Shown piece by piece: positions 38,093-49,503 of a stretch of DNA of 64,000 bases; within the stretch, counting starts at the first letter, position 1; each line of letters begins with the position of its first letter. The stretch is taken from NCBI RefSeq assembly GCF_001625195.1, contig NC_054389.1, positions 11,094,520-11,158,519 on the forward strand. Direction: 5' to 3'. The position numbers and the translations under genes are program-made. This stretch comes from Drechmeria coniospora. Its lineage: Eukaryota > Ascomycota > Sordariomycetes > Hypocreales > Ophiocordycipitaceae. The notes beneath the pieces are model-generated. The model made no database searches. It had not been told where the DNA came from and saw nothing but the letters and a program-made list of their open reading frames with translations.

Positions 38093-38851
38093 TTACAAGC
38101 CCATTATCCTCCTGAATCCCACATTCTCCACCACCCACGACGGCCCCAGTTGAAAGGCACCGGGACCCTCGAGTTTGCCGTCGATTTGCCCCATGGCCAT
38201 CTGTGTCATGAAGCGGCCGAGAGCATCGGTGGGCGAGTGCATGCCCTGAAACCCCTTGCGGATCACGGGGCCCAAGGCGGTGGTGAAAGTGCTGTAGAGC
38301 ACCCCCGGCTGTGGAATGTACGACTTGACGGCCTCGTGGCTTGACGCGTCCACAAACGCCGGCCGGACCGAGTCGGCCCTCAGCGTCGGCATCTGCGCCG
38401 TCAGGTCTGCCAGAGCCTGTTCCGTCTCCCCCTTGACGCGCGCGAAGATGGCAGAGAAGCGACCGGGCGTCTGGGTCGCGCCCTCGCCGGAGACGTATAC
38501 GAACCGGAACGGCCGGGATTCTGATGATGAGAGGGTGGAAAAGGCTTTGGCGGCGGCGAGGGTGTAGTCCTTTGTGATCTTGACGTACTCTTCTTTGCCG
38601 ACCTTGGTCTGGCTGATGCCGAGGGCCCAGACGCAGCCGTCGGCCCCTCGGAGCTGCTCGAGCACCTTGGCGTCGTACGTCCCAAAATCGCTGTGGAGTA
38701 TCACGTTGACCCGATCATCCGCTTTGTCCTGGGCCATCTGGACGGGTTTGCGGCTGAGAATGGATATTTTGCTCACGTCCTTGGCCTTGATCATGGCGTC
38801 GAGGACGGAGGAGCCGACGAGGCCGGTCGCACCGGTGAGGATGAGATGCAT
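38093..38851 (-). CDS. NAD(P)-binding epimerase/dehydratase-like protein
   Basis: Single exon, 252 residues from the ATG at 38851 (MHLILTGATGLVGSSV). The glycine-rich dinucleotide motif GATGLVG is at 7-13 and the extended-SDR pattern continues with ILSRKPV at about 34-40 and RFVYVSGEGA in the middle. It resembles fungal HTATIP2/NmrA-like proteins; the YxxxK catalytic pair of classical SDRs is not clear, so it may be a redox sensor rather than an enzyme. The frame extends 22 codons upstream (start 38917) with a hydrophobic stretch, but the downstream Met matches the family start. Function unknown. Confidence 0.82.
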   Translation of the reverse strand: MHLILTGATGLVGSSVLDAMIKAKDVSKISILSRKPVQMAQDKADDRVNVILHSDFGTYDAKVLEQLRGADGCVWALGISQTKVGKEEYVKITKDYTLAAAKAFSTLSSSESRPFRFVYVSGEGATQTPGRFSAIFARVKGETEQALADLTAQMPTLRADSVRPAFVDASSHEAVKSYIPQPGVLYSTFTTALGPVIRKGFQGMHSPTDALGRFMTQMAMGQIDGKLEGPGAFQLGPSWVVENVGFRRIMGL

Positions 38852-39539
38852 CGTGGCAGCAGGAGGAAGAAGGGCGACTGTGAATGCGAATGTAAAGTAG
38901 CGGGTTGGAAATGGCAAGGGAGGAGATTTTATGGCACAAACTTGCGGCTATATACCATGATACAATGGCCTGCCGCTGCTGTCGGCGTCGGGGGTAGGCG
39001 TCGGTCGCAAACGGCAGTCGTCCGGAATTAGCCGCATTTATGACCGGGGAGCGGCATCTCCGCCCCGTTGCGGGGCCGATAGGTCCGCTCGTCCTCAGCT
39101 CCGCTCAGCTCCGCTCAGCTCCGCACACTGTCTGCAGCGGCTGTCATTATACATGTATATACGTGCCCTGACAAAACGAGGCACGATAGAGTGATGGTTC
39201 TAGTATCGATGCCTTGTTTACAGTCTTGACCAAGAAAAAAAAAGCCTTCAGAACGTCCCCGACGATAGTGTTGAGCTCAAACTGTACATGAACACCTGTC
39301 TCACTCACCCCCTTGTTGCGGCATTCCAGTCCCGCGCAGTGGCTCGAACGCAGGCAGAGACAAGACGGGATGAATTCAAGTGAGACATGGGTAGATTGGG
39401 TGTGAATAAGTGCATTCGTATGCATGTGCATGCTCTGTTTGTTATACTCGTCGGATCGAGTCAACCGCGAGGCATTCATGTGCATGCGACGAACTATTGT
39501 ACAGCCAGCCGGTCTCCTTGAACGGACAGCATCACAGGT
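38852..39539. other. Spacer between two minus-strand genes
   Basis: Promoter side of the epimerase-like gene and 3' side of the secreted-protein gene. A small direct repeat of CTCAGCTCCG (three copies) lies at about 39094-39124. Nothing else recognised. Confidence 0.55.
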
Positions 39540-40502
39540 TCAACCCTCGGAGGCAGACCACAAGGCAGAGCACAGCGACACAACACCTACCACGGCGCCC
39601 CCGACGCCTGATGTCCGCGATGCACGGCTCACGACGACTGCCGCCTCCACGACGGGCCTGGCAGCCTCGACCACCACGTTGTTGACTACGCCGTCCTTGT
39701 CGGGCGAATACGTCGTGCTTGAGAAGGTGCATACTTTCATGATGAGGTCCATGTCTTTCACCTGTGTCAGTACCGAGAGATGTCCCAGCGGAAGAGAAGG
39801 CAACGGAGGGTGGAGGATGTAGGATGGCATACTGTTCATCTCGTCCCCCGTCTGCTTAATGCAGCTCGCGCAGAGAGCGGCCACCCGAGGGACGTCAAAG
39901 CTGCGATTCATACACACGCACCTCTCCTCGGCGCTCAGGCCATTGCTGGCGCCGCCTACTACTGGAATAGACGACGTTGGCGTTGCCTGCGCCGGACCCC
40001 CCAACAGGCTACCCGTCGTGGCAGGCGTCGCAGCGGCAAGGGGGCGGTTGCTGCTGCTGCTGCTGCTGCCGCCGCCACTGCTGCTGCTTCTACTGGAAGC
40101 GATGGCCGAGGTCGTTGGTGTCGTCCTCTCCGGCGATCCCCACGCGCCCATGGCGATTCCGGGAGTTGCGCGAGACGGCGATGGAACCGGCTGCTGCCTC
40201 GGAGGTGCGGCCACCTTGCTTGTTGGCCGAGTCAAGTCCGCCGTGAGACTGTACGGAAACGACGTCGGCGCCGGCACGAGCGTGACAAAGTCTCGCTTCC
40301 TCGGCCATCCTTCCCTGCTCCTCCACCGCCGCTGGTCTCCACGCTTTAGGAGTTTGGGCGTGCTGCAGAGCGCCGTGAGCTCGACCATGGGACCGCATAT
40401 GGTCGCGCATCGCATCGGGATGCTGTTGGGCGGCAGCGCCTCCGTCATGGCCAGCGCAGCGAAGCCGCATAGGACGGCTACGCTGACGGGAGTTGACTTC
40501 AT
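39540..40502 (-). CDS. Secreted Cys-containing protein of unknown function
   Basis: Proposed as complement(39540..39754, 39833..40502), 294 residues. The start at 40502 gives a signal-peptide-like MKSTPVSVAVLCGFAALA. The mature N-terminus has CATICGPMVELTALC, a Ser/Pro-rich linker (about 110-170), then CVCMNRSFDVPRVAALCASC and, after a 78-base putative intron, DLIMKVCTF. This two-block cysteine layout is seen in fungal secreted or GPI-anchored proteins. The C-terminus is moderately hydrophobic, compatible with but not proving a GPI signal. The intron boundary is uncertain because the frame also reads through. It could be a cell-wall or effector-like protein; no activity can be assigned. A 13-base sense C-tract lies 250 bases upstream. 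Confidence 0.62.
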   Translation of the reverse strand: MKSTPVSVAVLCGFAALAMTEALPPNSIPMRCATICGPMVELTALCSTPKLLKRGDQRRWRSREGWPRKRDFVTLVPAPTSFPYSLTADLTRPTSKVAAPPRQQPVPSPSRATPGIAMGAWGSPERTTPTTSAIASSRSSSSGGGSSSSSSNRPLAAATPATTGSLLGGPAQATPTSSIPVVGGASNGLSAEERCVCMNRSFDVPRVAALCASCIKQTGDEMNSMPSYILHPPLPSLPLGHLSVLTQVKDMDLIMKVCTFSSTTYSPDKDGVVNNVVVEAARPVVEAAVVVSRASRTSGVGGAVVGVVSLCSALWSASEG

Positions 40503-41450
40503 CGTCGCGGTCGATGGGTCGATTGGATGGACAGCGTCGAGGCCCAAGGAGCGACGTCTGGTCGAGAAGGGTAGATGTTTTTCTTATCTTATTGCCCGTG
40601 AGCCATGGAAGGGTACAGCTTCTCAACCTGTGCTCTTCAACGTGACATTGAGGCTAGCTAGGGAACGGAAACATGCTAACTCGGAATCTTTCCCGCGCAT
40701 TGGATCCAAAGAGGGCAGGGGTAGGTGGAAGTGGAGGAGGGAGGTAGGGGAGGGGGGGGGGGGGAGGGGGGGGAGGGTGCCTACTTTATGGCACTCAGGG
40801 GCTGGTTACGATACTTATGAGACCAGTTTGATCTCCCTCTCACGATCTAAGCATGCTCATCACCCGTTTGTTCATGTACCCCCGAAAGCGAGTGCGAGAT
40901 GTGACTTTGGATTCTCGCCCTTTACAAAGCGTGGTTTGCCCGTCGTTTCTCCTGCTTGACACTGAGACGAGGTGCGTGTTTGGACCCATGGGCTGAAACG
41001 CGTCTCGCCTCGACCCACGAGCATATGCGTGCAGAGGCTGGTATCCGAGTCCAACTGCCGTCTAGAAGTCGTCGCGGATTGGCAATCTCCATCTTCGTGA
41101 AACAGGCACAAAGGACGCCGACTACGGAGTGCTGCCGTCTCCCGCCAATCACGTCGTCACCGCAACGGTCCAACTTCATGGCACATGGTGTGAAAGTGGT
41201 GCGTACATGGAGGCAAGCTCTTGTCGTCGCATCTAGATAAAATACAGCCGCCTCAGGCCGGCGGTAGTCGAGGCGGGAACGGCGGGCGCAGGTGTCACCT
41301 CCCAACGCCGGCCGCGGTCTCGATCGGTCCAATCTCATGATCGTCCATGCCTCGGGGAAAATAAGTGAAATGAAAAAAGGAGCCCTGCATCGGCGCGTCG
41401 TCGAGGCGACGGTGGATGAAAAGACAAAGGGCAATGGCGTGTTCAGCCCA
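40503..41450. other. Spacer between secreted-protein gene and UDP-glucose dehydrogenase
   Basis: G-rich leader of the secreted-protein gene (40730-40785) followed by 3' flank of the dehydrogenase gene. No gene seen. Confidence 0.55.
40752..40764 (-). repeat. 13-base C-tract (sense) upstream of secreted-protein gene
   Basis: G13 on the + strand within a longer G-rich block 40735-40778; C on the sense strand, 250 bases before the ATG at 40502. Confidence 0.85.
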
Positions 41451-43676
41451 TCAGAAGCGGTGCTGGCGGCCGACGCTCTCCACCCTCACGCCCAGCGTCT
41501 CCATCTCGCGTGCGTCGATGACGCCGCGGCCGTCAAAGACCCAGCGCGGCTTCGCCATGGCGTCGGCGATGCGCTCCCAGTCGAGGCGTGCCTTTGGTTT
41601 GTACTCCTCGGCGCTGCTCATGCCGGTCGCGTGCCAGCTCTGCAGGCTCTCGCGCTCCTGGATGCAGTCGGGGCACTTGTCGTCGCACGACGGCTCCTTC
41701 GTGAAGCGCTCCAGCGGGTCGCTACCAACCTCGCCGGGACGCTGGACGAGGTGCTTGTGGAGCGCGAGCAGCTCGTTCTCCGTCGGCCTGTCCTTTTGCT
41801 TGAACGGTCGCGGGTCCGATCGGGGGTTGGGCTTGCGGCCGAGCATCTTGGAGGCTTTCTGCGACGACGGCTTGGCCGCCGGCTTGGCCGCCGGTTGGTT
41901 TCGGAACTCGTCAAACTCGGTGGCGATGACGACGGCGGTGCTGCCGGCGCAGGCGTCGTAGCCGTTGTCGTAGACGTGCACGTTCCGGCTGTCGAGGTCG
42001 CCGATCAAGGCCCTGATCTCCTCCTTGATGACGAAGGGGTTGCAGCAGGGGTCGAAGACGGCGACCTCCCTCGGGCGCTCCTCGAGCAGGGTCCGGATCA
42101 TCTCGAGCGCGGGCGCCTCGCGCGTGTCGGACGTGTTCTTCTTGAAGGCGAAGCCGAGGATGGTCACCTTCTTGCCGACGAGGGTGTTGTTGAGGCACTT
42201 GATGACGCGGTTCGTGAAGCGGTCGCGGGCGTAGTCGTTCATCTTGACCACCTGGCGCCAGTACTCGCCCACCTCGGGCAGGCCCATGGTGTCGGCGAGG
42301 TAGACGAGGTTGAGGACGTCCTTTTTGAAGCAGCTGCCGCCGAAGCCGATGCCGGCCATGAGGAACTTGTTGCCGATGCGGGGATCGACGCCGATGGCGC
42401 TCGCCACCTCGTCGACGTCGGCGCCGGTCTGCTCGCAGACGGCCGAGATGGAGTTGATGCTGGAGATGCGCTGGGCGAGCATCGAGTTGGCGACGAGCTT
42501 GGCAAGCTCCGAGGACCAGACGTTGGTGGTCAGGATGCGCTCGCGGGGGACCCAGGCGGCGTAGACGGCGACCAAGGCCTCGGCGGCAATCTTCCCCGAA
42601 GGCGTCGGGGCCGAGCCGATGAGGATGCGGTCGGGGTAGAGCAGGTCGTTGACGGCGGTGCCGGCGGCCAGGAACTCGGGGTTGGAGAGGATCTCGAAGT
42701 GGACGCCGGGCCGGTGCATGGAGAGCTGAGCGAGAGCACGACGGGCCGTCAGTCGAGGACTTTGTGCCGCCGCTCGGGAGGGGAGGGAGAGAAACGCACC
42801 GTGTCGGCCACCAAGGCCGCCGTGCGGCACGGGACCGTGCTCTTCTCGACGATGATGGCGCCCTCGCGGGCGTGCTGGGCAACGACGCCGGTGACGGCCT
42901 CGAAGGCGCCCATGTCGGTGGCGCTTCCGGCGCCGACGCCGCGCTCCTTGGTGGGCGTGTTGACGGCCACGAGGACGAGGTCGGCACCGGCAATGCCGTT
43001 GGCCACGTCCGTGGTGAAGAAGAGGTTTCCGGGTCGGCTCGGCACCGGCGTCCGGCTGTCGTTTTCGACGGAAGAGTCCTCGTTGTCCGAGATGGGCTCG
43101 TTGGAGATGGACGTGTCGCGGCCGCCATCACGGGCGATGCGGATGATGTCATGGAGGCCGGGTTCGTAGATGGGCGGGTGGCGCGAGTTCCAGCGTCGGA
43201 TCCGCGTCACATCTCTGTCGACGACCGTCACCTTGATCTGGGGATTCTGGAAGGCAATGATGGCCGCCGTCGGTCCGCCTGTTGGAAGGGGAAGGAGAGA
43301 CTTTGAGTCAGCAAGGTGCAGCTTGGGGGAGAGGGGAGGGGAGAGGGCCAGGTTGAGAGGAGGCGGGAGGAATTCTCGGGGGACATAAAGACGAGGCAGC
43401 GGGAGGAGGCAGCGGGAGGAGGCAGCGGGAGGAGGCATCAGGACAAGCCATCAGGAGGAGGCATCAGGACAAGCCATCAGGAGGAGGCATCAGGACAAGC
43501 CATCGGGAGGAGGCACCAGGACGAGCCATCGAGAACATACCAACGTACCCAGCGCCGACGCAACATATGGTGCGAATCTTGACGCTGCTTTCGAAGCCTC
43601 CATTCGCGTACTCTATGGAGCCATTGAGGCCGAGCTTCCTGATGGATTCAAAGTTGGCGTCGTGCATGTTGACCAT
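41451..43676 (-). CDS. UDP-glucose 6-dehydrogenase
   Basis: Oxidises UDP-glucose to UDP-glucuronate with two NAD. Exons complement(41451..42725, 42800..43278, 43541..43676), 629 residues; phases join correctly. GAGYVG, the NAD-binding loop, is at 41-46 and is split by intron 1. The catalytic motif [10 protein letters not shown] lies at 332-341 with Cys337 as nucleophile; [14 protein letters not shown] and the terminal [17 protein letters not shown] are conserved. The protein is longer than animal (494) or bacterial (about 390-450) enzymes because of a Ser/Asp-rich insertion near 95-125 and a roughly 105-residue basic insertion at 481-585 with a CDDKCPDC cluster. Start 43676 (MVNMHDANF) was chosen as the first Met in the conserved block; 43667 is an alternative. 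Intron 1 is unusually long (262 bases) and holds a minisatellite. Confidence 0.95.
43395..43535. repeat. Minisatellite inside UDP-glucose dehydrogenase intron 1
   Basis: Three copies of a short GAGGCAGCGG unit, then four copies of a 26-base unit (starts 43433, 43459, 43485, 43511) built from AGGCATCAGG, ACAAGCCATC and AGGAGG. Copy four has diverged. It lies next to the 5' splice site of the intron (43279-43540) and explains its length. Confidence 0.85.
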
Positions 43677-43829
43677 TCTGGGGGGAGGCGAGAACGGCGG
43701 GAGCCACAGGGCCAACACGTGCACGCCGCAGGCCGGAAACCGGTTCGGTGGGTTCGCGGCTGCAGAGAGCGTGGCGCAGCAGCTGCAGCAGCAAGTGCTG
43801 TGTGGTGCAAGCACGGCGCTGCAGAGAAA

Positions 43830-43839
43830 GGGGGGGGGG
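43830..43839 (-). repeat. 10-base C-tract (sense) in the dehydrogenase leader
   Basis: G10 on the + strand, about 155 bases upstream of the ATG at 43676. Confidence 0.8.
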
Positions 43840-45635
43840 AACGTAGCGCAGGGCTTTGCAGTTATCGGCGGCGGTGGGAGCGAGAGTATGTGCTCGGCTG
43901 CGTCCGAGCAACAGCGGGCAAGTTGGGTGCGAGGAGGAAGCGAGCGTGCACTCTGTCGATTCGTCGACGATGATCGAGGGGAAAGGAGGACTGGGTCGAC
44001 GACGAGGACACGTCGGATCGGATGAGATGGACGGGGACGGGAGGGGATGGATTCGAAGGATGGGAGGCACCCAGATGATGGATGCCACTGGAATAGGGGT
44101 CGAGCCACTAAATAGGCTTGCATGTACAGTGCTCTGAATGAGCAGCAACCTTTTCGGCATCCCCTCGTACTTGTGGCCCCAAGCACGAGCGCGAAACTAA
44201 GAATTATTCATTCGTGACAACAATGCAAGGCAAGACGAAAGCCGACGGCAATCGAGGTCAGCGGCGCTTTGCTCCCTCCTTCACCGTACTCGGACAAGTG
44301 CTTCGCTGCGCAGATGATGCCGACGCACAGCGTACTTACTTACTTGCATACGAATGAATTATGGGTCGCGGTGCCTGCTCCCGCACACTGCCAAGTCGCC
44401 AAGAGGAGGGGCGCATACGGAGCACGTTTCGAGGCGACGGTGCACAGTGCAAGCAAGCACTTGGATGCACGGAGGTGGACGGGGTACGGCGTACTCGCCC
44501 GCAGATGTACATGTACAAGCATCCCGAAAATGACAAAGGACGGAGTACGGAGTACGGAGTACAACTACAGAGTACAGTATGGAGTACAGTACGGAGTGCA
44601 GTACGGAGCAAGTACTCGCACAACCATTCGCGCACCCAAGGGTACATGTACGTCTACCGACAGCACTGCATGGTACGTGCGGCAATGCTCGTAGGTACCT
44701 AGCTGCTTCGTAGCAAGTACTCCATCCCATGTACTTGTACTTGAGCACTCAGTCTCTCGTCGCCGCGTCGCCAAGCTGCCATGCCGCTCCAGGTCCTTGC
44801 CGTGGAGGCCTGACATGGCGAGGGCTCGTAGGTAGGTGAGCATGTTTGTGTCTTGGTGCTGCCTGCAACGTTCCTTGTTGTACGGAGTGCCTGCAGAAAG
44901 GACAGGGCCAGGTCAGAAGCCACGTGAGGGATTTGTGCAGGTGGGCATGAAGTGGCATGCTGTTCATTACCGGGTCGTCCCCCGAAGCTAGAAGCCACGG
45001 CGAACAGAGGAGAGTGGCATCCCGTCTCCCGCGAATACTGAGAAGCAAGCAGGGCAGCGTACAGGTAGTAGTTGGCACCTAGTGGCAGCACTAAGTCGGT
45101 ACTAGGTACCTAGGTTCTCGGGCACTACAGTAGTTGGGTACGTCGTCGCATGCGCATTACGTGGCTGCCCACGACGACTCTCCTCTGCTCTCCATACCAA
45201 GCAGGACAAGCACTGCACTTGCAACCTGCACAGTACACCCAGGCACGGTAATCCAGCAAGGGCAGTAATTGATTCATACGGAGTACGGAGTACTTGCTGA
45301 GAAACTCAAACTGTAGGTATGTATGTACCTGGTACTTTTCTTTGGACACAGAACCTCGCAAGTACTTGCTTGTACATGGTAGTTGTCAAAGTGCCTAGTA
45401 CCTTGGGTACGCTCAAACACATGGATGCACGACCTTTGCACGCCGTACCCGTACCGTACGTGGATGTGCATGTAATCAAGTGCATGTAATAACAGCATGT
45501 GGTAATGTTGGTTCTTGTCCAAAGTACATTACATGCACATGTACTTGAGTAGATTCAACCCCCCCCCCGCGAATGAGTGGATATATTCGATTTCACAATC
45601 TCTTGGCGGATGATTCACCTATTACGGAGTACGGA

Positions 45636-45653
45636 GTACGGAGTACTCCGTAC
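45636..45653. repeat. Perfect 18-base palindrome
   Basis: GTACGGAGTACTCCGTAC reads identically on both strands. It is preceded by two more direct GTACGGA steps (from 45623), forming a 7-base tandem that ends in the palindrome. Confidence 0.9.
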
Positions 45654-47679
45654 AACGTACTATAATACAACTACTCCGTACTACCTAGGTACTTACTTGC
45701 AGTACTTGTACACCTACATGTACGGAGTATAGGTACATGGTTATTGTTGGTGCTGCGGATACACGGCGCGAGTACGGAGTATTACCTTGCGCATGCTGTT
45801 TGTGCAAGCACTGTGGCATGTGACCATGCCATTGTCGCAATTGCTCACCATCCTCGGCATCGACAAAGATAAGCACTTGGCCTACGGAGTGCTTCCTGTA
45901 CACTAGCACACATTCATGCATGCGGAAAGAGTACGGAGTACTACTAGCAGGTATGCATGTGCGTGTGCAAGTGTCATCTGGTTTGCTGTACGGAGTACGG
46001 AGTACCGAGCTCAGCACGATGTGCCCAGCGTGCCTCGCGACGGCTTGCTGAACAGGGACGGGACGGCTCCTAGTCTACAAGTCCGTGTACAGGTACACTC
46101 CACAGGTGCACAAGGTCTACGATTACAGCCAGATTCCGGCACTATTACTTACTTTGGCTCATGACCCTGTTGCTTGGCGATGTTGCGACCGCTTGATTCG
46201 GCAACCGCTGTGTTTGCTGGCCAAAGAATGACGAGTGACGACCGCTCCAATCCACTAAATGACCCAAATCCTTGGCGGCGGCATGCGACCTGTGATGCAT
46301 GCCGAATAGCCGAGCGTCGACTGGGCAAGCACCGGCGAAGAGCAAGCCTACGGACGGACAGTCGCACTCATTCTCGCCCTCGCCATGGACGATTCATGTC
46401 CGTCCGAAACAATGCCTGTTGGTCCGGCCAGGGTCTGTGTGGGAGAAAGGTCTCTCGGCTACGAGTGCTCGCACAGTCGTGCGTGTGCTGAAGGCTCCGT
46501 ACTTGACGCTCGTGCAAGTACAGTGGGGTGGCAAAAATGTGGATTCAATTTGTACGAGTAGCACCACCAAAGCTGATTCGTCACTTTTGTCGAGTCACTA
46601 TTGGCGTACTTGTACACCTATGTAAGTACTTGCTCCGTACACAGAATACAGTAAGTATTACAGTTCAGACTACAAGCAAGTACATGGTAATACTCCATAC
46701 CTAATACCTACTACTCCGTAATTACTCCATACTCAAAACCTATGTCAAGGAACCCAAGTGCTAAACTAGGTTAGCGACTTCGGACCTCACTAGGGCCCGC
46801 TGGAACCAAGATCCAGCATCTTTGGGCAGTGGGCCGATCATCGTCCGAGTACAGACTCCGAGCCATTCCCAACACTGTCATTCCCGGCCACCCAAGGCTT
46901 GCACTCGGCCCCAAGTGATGCCGCGCGATATGCCAGAACAAGAATCTCTGCGCCCTCAAGTACGGTCGCGCACGATAGAGGATACCATGCTGGCATGCTC
47001 GATGGAGTTTCTCGGCATCTGAACGCCGCTGCCCTGTACGACAGTTGAACGGAATCGTGTCGCTCCAAATCGTCACAAGGGCAGATTCGCCGAGGCTCGG
47101 TGGGAAGAAAAGGTTCAAAATATACACTTGCTCCGGCAGTACATGACGCCCATTATCTCATCTCAATGTTTTGCACCGTGACCATCTTCCATCGATCCCA
47201 TGGAGCCGGCCGAGGCCATGAAATAGCTTGTCCGGCCCGCGTCCGGGGCGACCAAGGCACGCCGTAAACGGTTGTCCTACCATGCTGCGCACGCCGAGAG
47301 TGACGTGTGCACGGTGGTGCCTTGCAGGTATCGGCCATGCTCGACGAATGCGACCGCTTCAACCATCTTCACGGAAGCGAGCGCTGAATCTCGTTTAACG
47401 GTACGCCTCCGACCTGTCACACGTGGTCCCGCGAGTATGGGACGACGTGCCTGTGTTGCCACGTCCAGCAGGCTCCTGGAACCGCAGTCAAGTGACATGG
47501 CTTTCAAAGCCCACCTAACCAACGGATGGCCGCCAATTTCGAGACGATGCTGCGCGGCAAGGCTCCGGAAAGGGTCCAGGTGCCACACGCGTGCCGCAAA
47601 CGATGCTCCAAGCATGCAAGGAACCGGCCAAGCGAGGGCGTAGAGTGACTCTTGGTTCGTCGCCGACTGCCATGGTGTC

Positions 47680-47785
47680 TTGATGCCGTGGTGCCTCGGT
47701 GCCTTGATGCCTTGGTGCCTTGATGCCTTGGTGCCTTGGTGCCTTAATGCCTTGGTGCCTCGGTGCCTTGGTGCCGTCATGGCCA
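47680..47785. repeat. TGCCTTGG/TGCCTTGA minisatellite
   Basis: Imperfect tandem of 8-10 base steps alternating GTGCCTTGG, ATGCCTTGG and GTGCCTCGG over about 100 bases. On the minus strand it opens a spurious RHQGTKA-like frame. No gene is attached to it. Confidence 0.75.
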
Positions 47786-48318
47786 GTGCTGCTCGGTCGT
47801 CGGTCATCAATCACCCTCGAGATCCGACGCCAACCCGCTCCGAGCGTTGCCTGTGATGGCGACTCCGACCGCCACTTGCGCTCTGGCTGCTCCTGGCAAC
47901 ACTTTCTTCGCGGCTCAAGAAACAAATCGAAAGCAGCCTACCCAAAAATGACTACTCGCCCTCGTCGCGACTTGGCCTTCGACTAGCATGCATCCTGCCT
48001 ACACTTGGTGCCGAGACCAGGTTGTACCTTGCGCGTGGCGGGCACGGATGTCTACGTAGGACAACATGTACGCTCGGGATTCCCCATACTCGGACAAGAC
48101 TTTGGCATCGTTCAGTCAACATGGTGTCGACGGGCGGGCTCGAATGGGTAAACCAACGACGCCAAAGCACGCGTGGGCCAGCGGGTGCAAATGGCTCGAT
48201 GGCATGGCTGCCTGCTTCGGCCGAGAGGGAGGGGGGCGTGTGGAGGGAGGCCCATGTGCTGCTGCCGACTTTGGGCGGCAAAGGTGTCAACGGTCGACGA
48301 GACGGGTGCATCGTCGTC

Positions 48319-49503
48319 CTAGATGGTGCGGCCTTTGGGGGCGACCGACTGCAGCCTGCGCTTGTACATGTCGGCGTAGACGATGCGCTCAAAGGTGCCG
48401 ATGGTGAAGGCGACGAGGCCGAGGAGGAGCCAGACGGAGGTGATGATGAGGCCGATGGGGAAGACCATCAGCTGGACGCCGGGCAGGACGAAGGCGACGG
48501 TGCCGTTGCGCAGGCCGGCGAGCTTGGCGTCGACGGCGGCCTGGGCGGCGCTGACGTCGGACATGATGACCTGGTTGGCGAAGACACCGGTGAGGAAGGC
48601 GGCCTCGTTGAGGGAGACGTTTGTCGAGATGTCGCCGCCGCTTCGCGTCGTGGCCGAGAGGGTAAAGGTGGGCATGACGACGGCCTCGAATGCTGCCCTG
48701 GGCGGTGAGCCGTGTCAGTGGCAAGCCGACGAAGGCGTGCGTCGGACGACGCGGGCAAAGGTGGCGGCTTACATGGACATGTTGGCGCTCATCCGCTGCT
48801 CGTCGATCTGGCCGACAAACATGTACGTGTGGACGAGCTGCGGCCCGCCGTCGTGGGCGCGAGGCTCGATGACGACGGTCCTGTTCCGGACCATGCCCAT
48901 GCCCATGAGCTCCTCCTCGCTGATCGAACTGACCGACGCCCCGTTGAACTGGACGCCGACCTGGATGTGGCTCTGCCGGACGTCGGCAAAGGCGTCGCGG
49001 GCTTCCGAGACGCGGAACAGGCGCAGGTCGGCCTCGAAGATGCCCGTGACGCTGTCGAGCGAAGGCAGGTTGTAGCAGACGCAGGTGCCCGAAGGGTTGG
49101 TGCTGCGCAGGATGGCGCGGAGGGCGGCGACGCAGGCGGCGTTTGTCTCCAGGTCCCAGGCGGTGACGTTGAAGGAATCGTTTGGGCGGAGGCGAACGGC
49201 CGATGCCGCGGCCGAACCCGTCGCCGCCGCTCCCTTTGTCGCCGTGGCCGCCGCCGTGGCGACGGTCGTGGCCGTGCCCGTCGTGGCCGTCGTTGCCATC
49301 GACAGGGTGGGAGCCGGAGGGGCGTCGTCCCGACGAAGGAGGAGGTGACGCGGAGGATGGTCGATGGACGTCGAGTTGTAGGGCAGGGAGAGGACGTCGT
49401 CGGCGCCCAGTTGAGAGTCTCTGGGGCTGACAAAGGTGCGGCGAGGGGCCGCCAGGGTCGCGGCTGCCGCGGCGAGGACGACGGCGCGGATGGGAAGGCG
49501 CAT
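48319..49503 (-). CDS. Single-pass secretory-pathway membrane protein, unknown function
   Basis: Two exons, complement(48319..48697, 48773..49503), 369 residues; the 75-base GT-AG intron joins M-S-M-A-A-F in phase. A signal peptide (MRLPIRAVVLAAAAATLAAP) is followed by a Thr/Ala-rich low-complexity stretch (about 68-105). A lumenal or extracellular domain of about 110-310 follows, with a CVCYNLP motif, conserved-looking DLRLFRVSEARDAF, and potential N-glycosylation sites (NDSF, NRTV, NVSL, NGTV). One transmembrane segment lies at about 318-346 and a short basic cytosolic tail (MYKRRLQS) ends the protein. The topology is read from sequence; I do not recognise the family. It could be a cell-wall or vacuolar/ER surface protein. 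Confidence 0.72.

Larger units (their letters stand above)
43677..48318. other. Long spacer with GTAC islands
   Basis: Leader of the dehydrogenase gene to about 44000 with a 10-base sense C-tract (43830-43839). GTAC-word islands at 44500-44720, 45060-46160 and 46490-46750 include a densely palindromic block at 45620-45680. A TGCCTTGG minisatellite lies at 47680-47785. Remaining stretches have only overlapping chance frames. The end is the 3' flank of the membrane-protein gene. Confidence 0.5.

Noticed and set aside
41292..43169. 625-residue frame antisense to UDP-glucose dehydrogenase
   Set aside because: Low-complexity Val/Asp/Gly composition typical of the complement of GC-rich coding sequence; it crosses a real intron.
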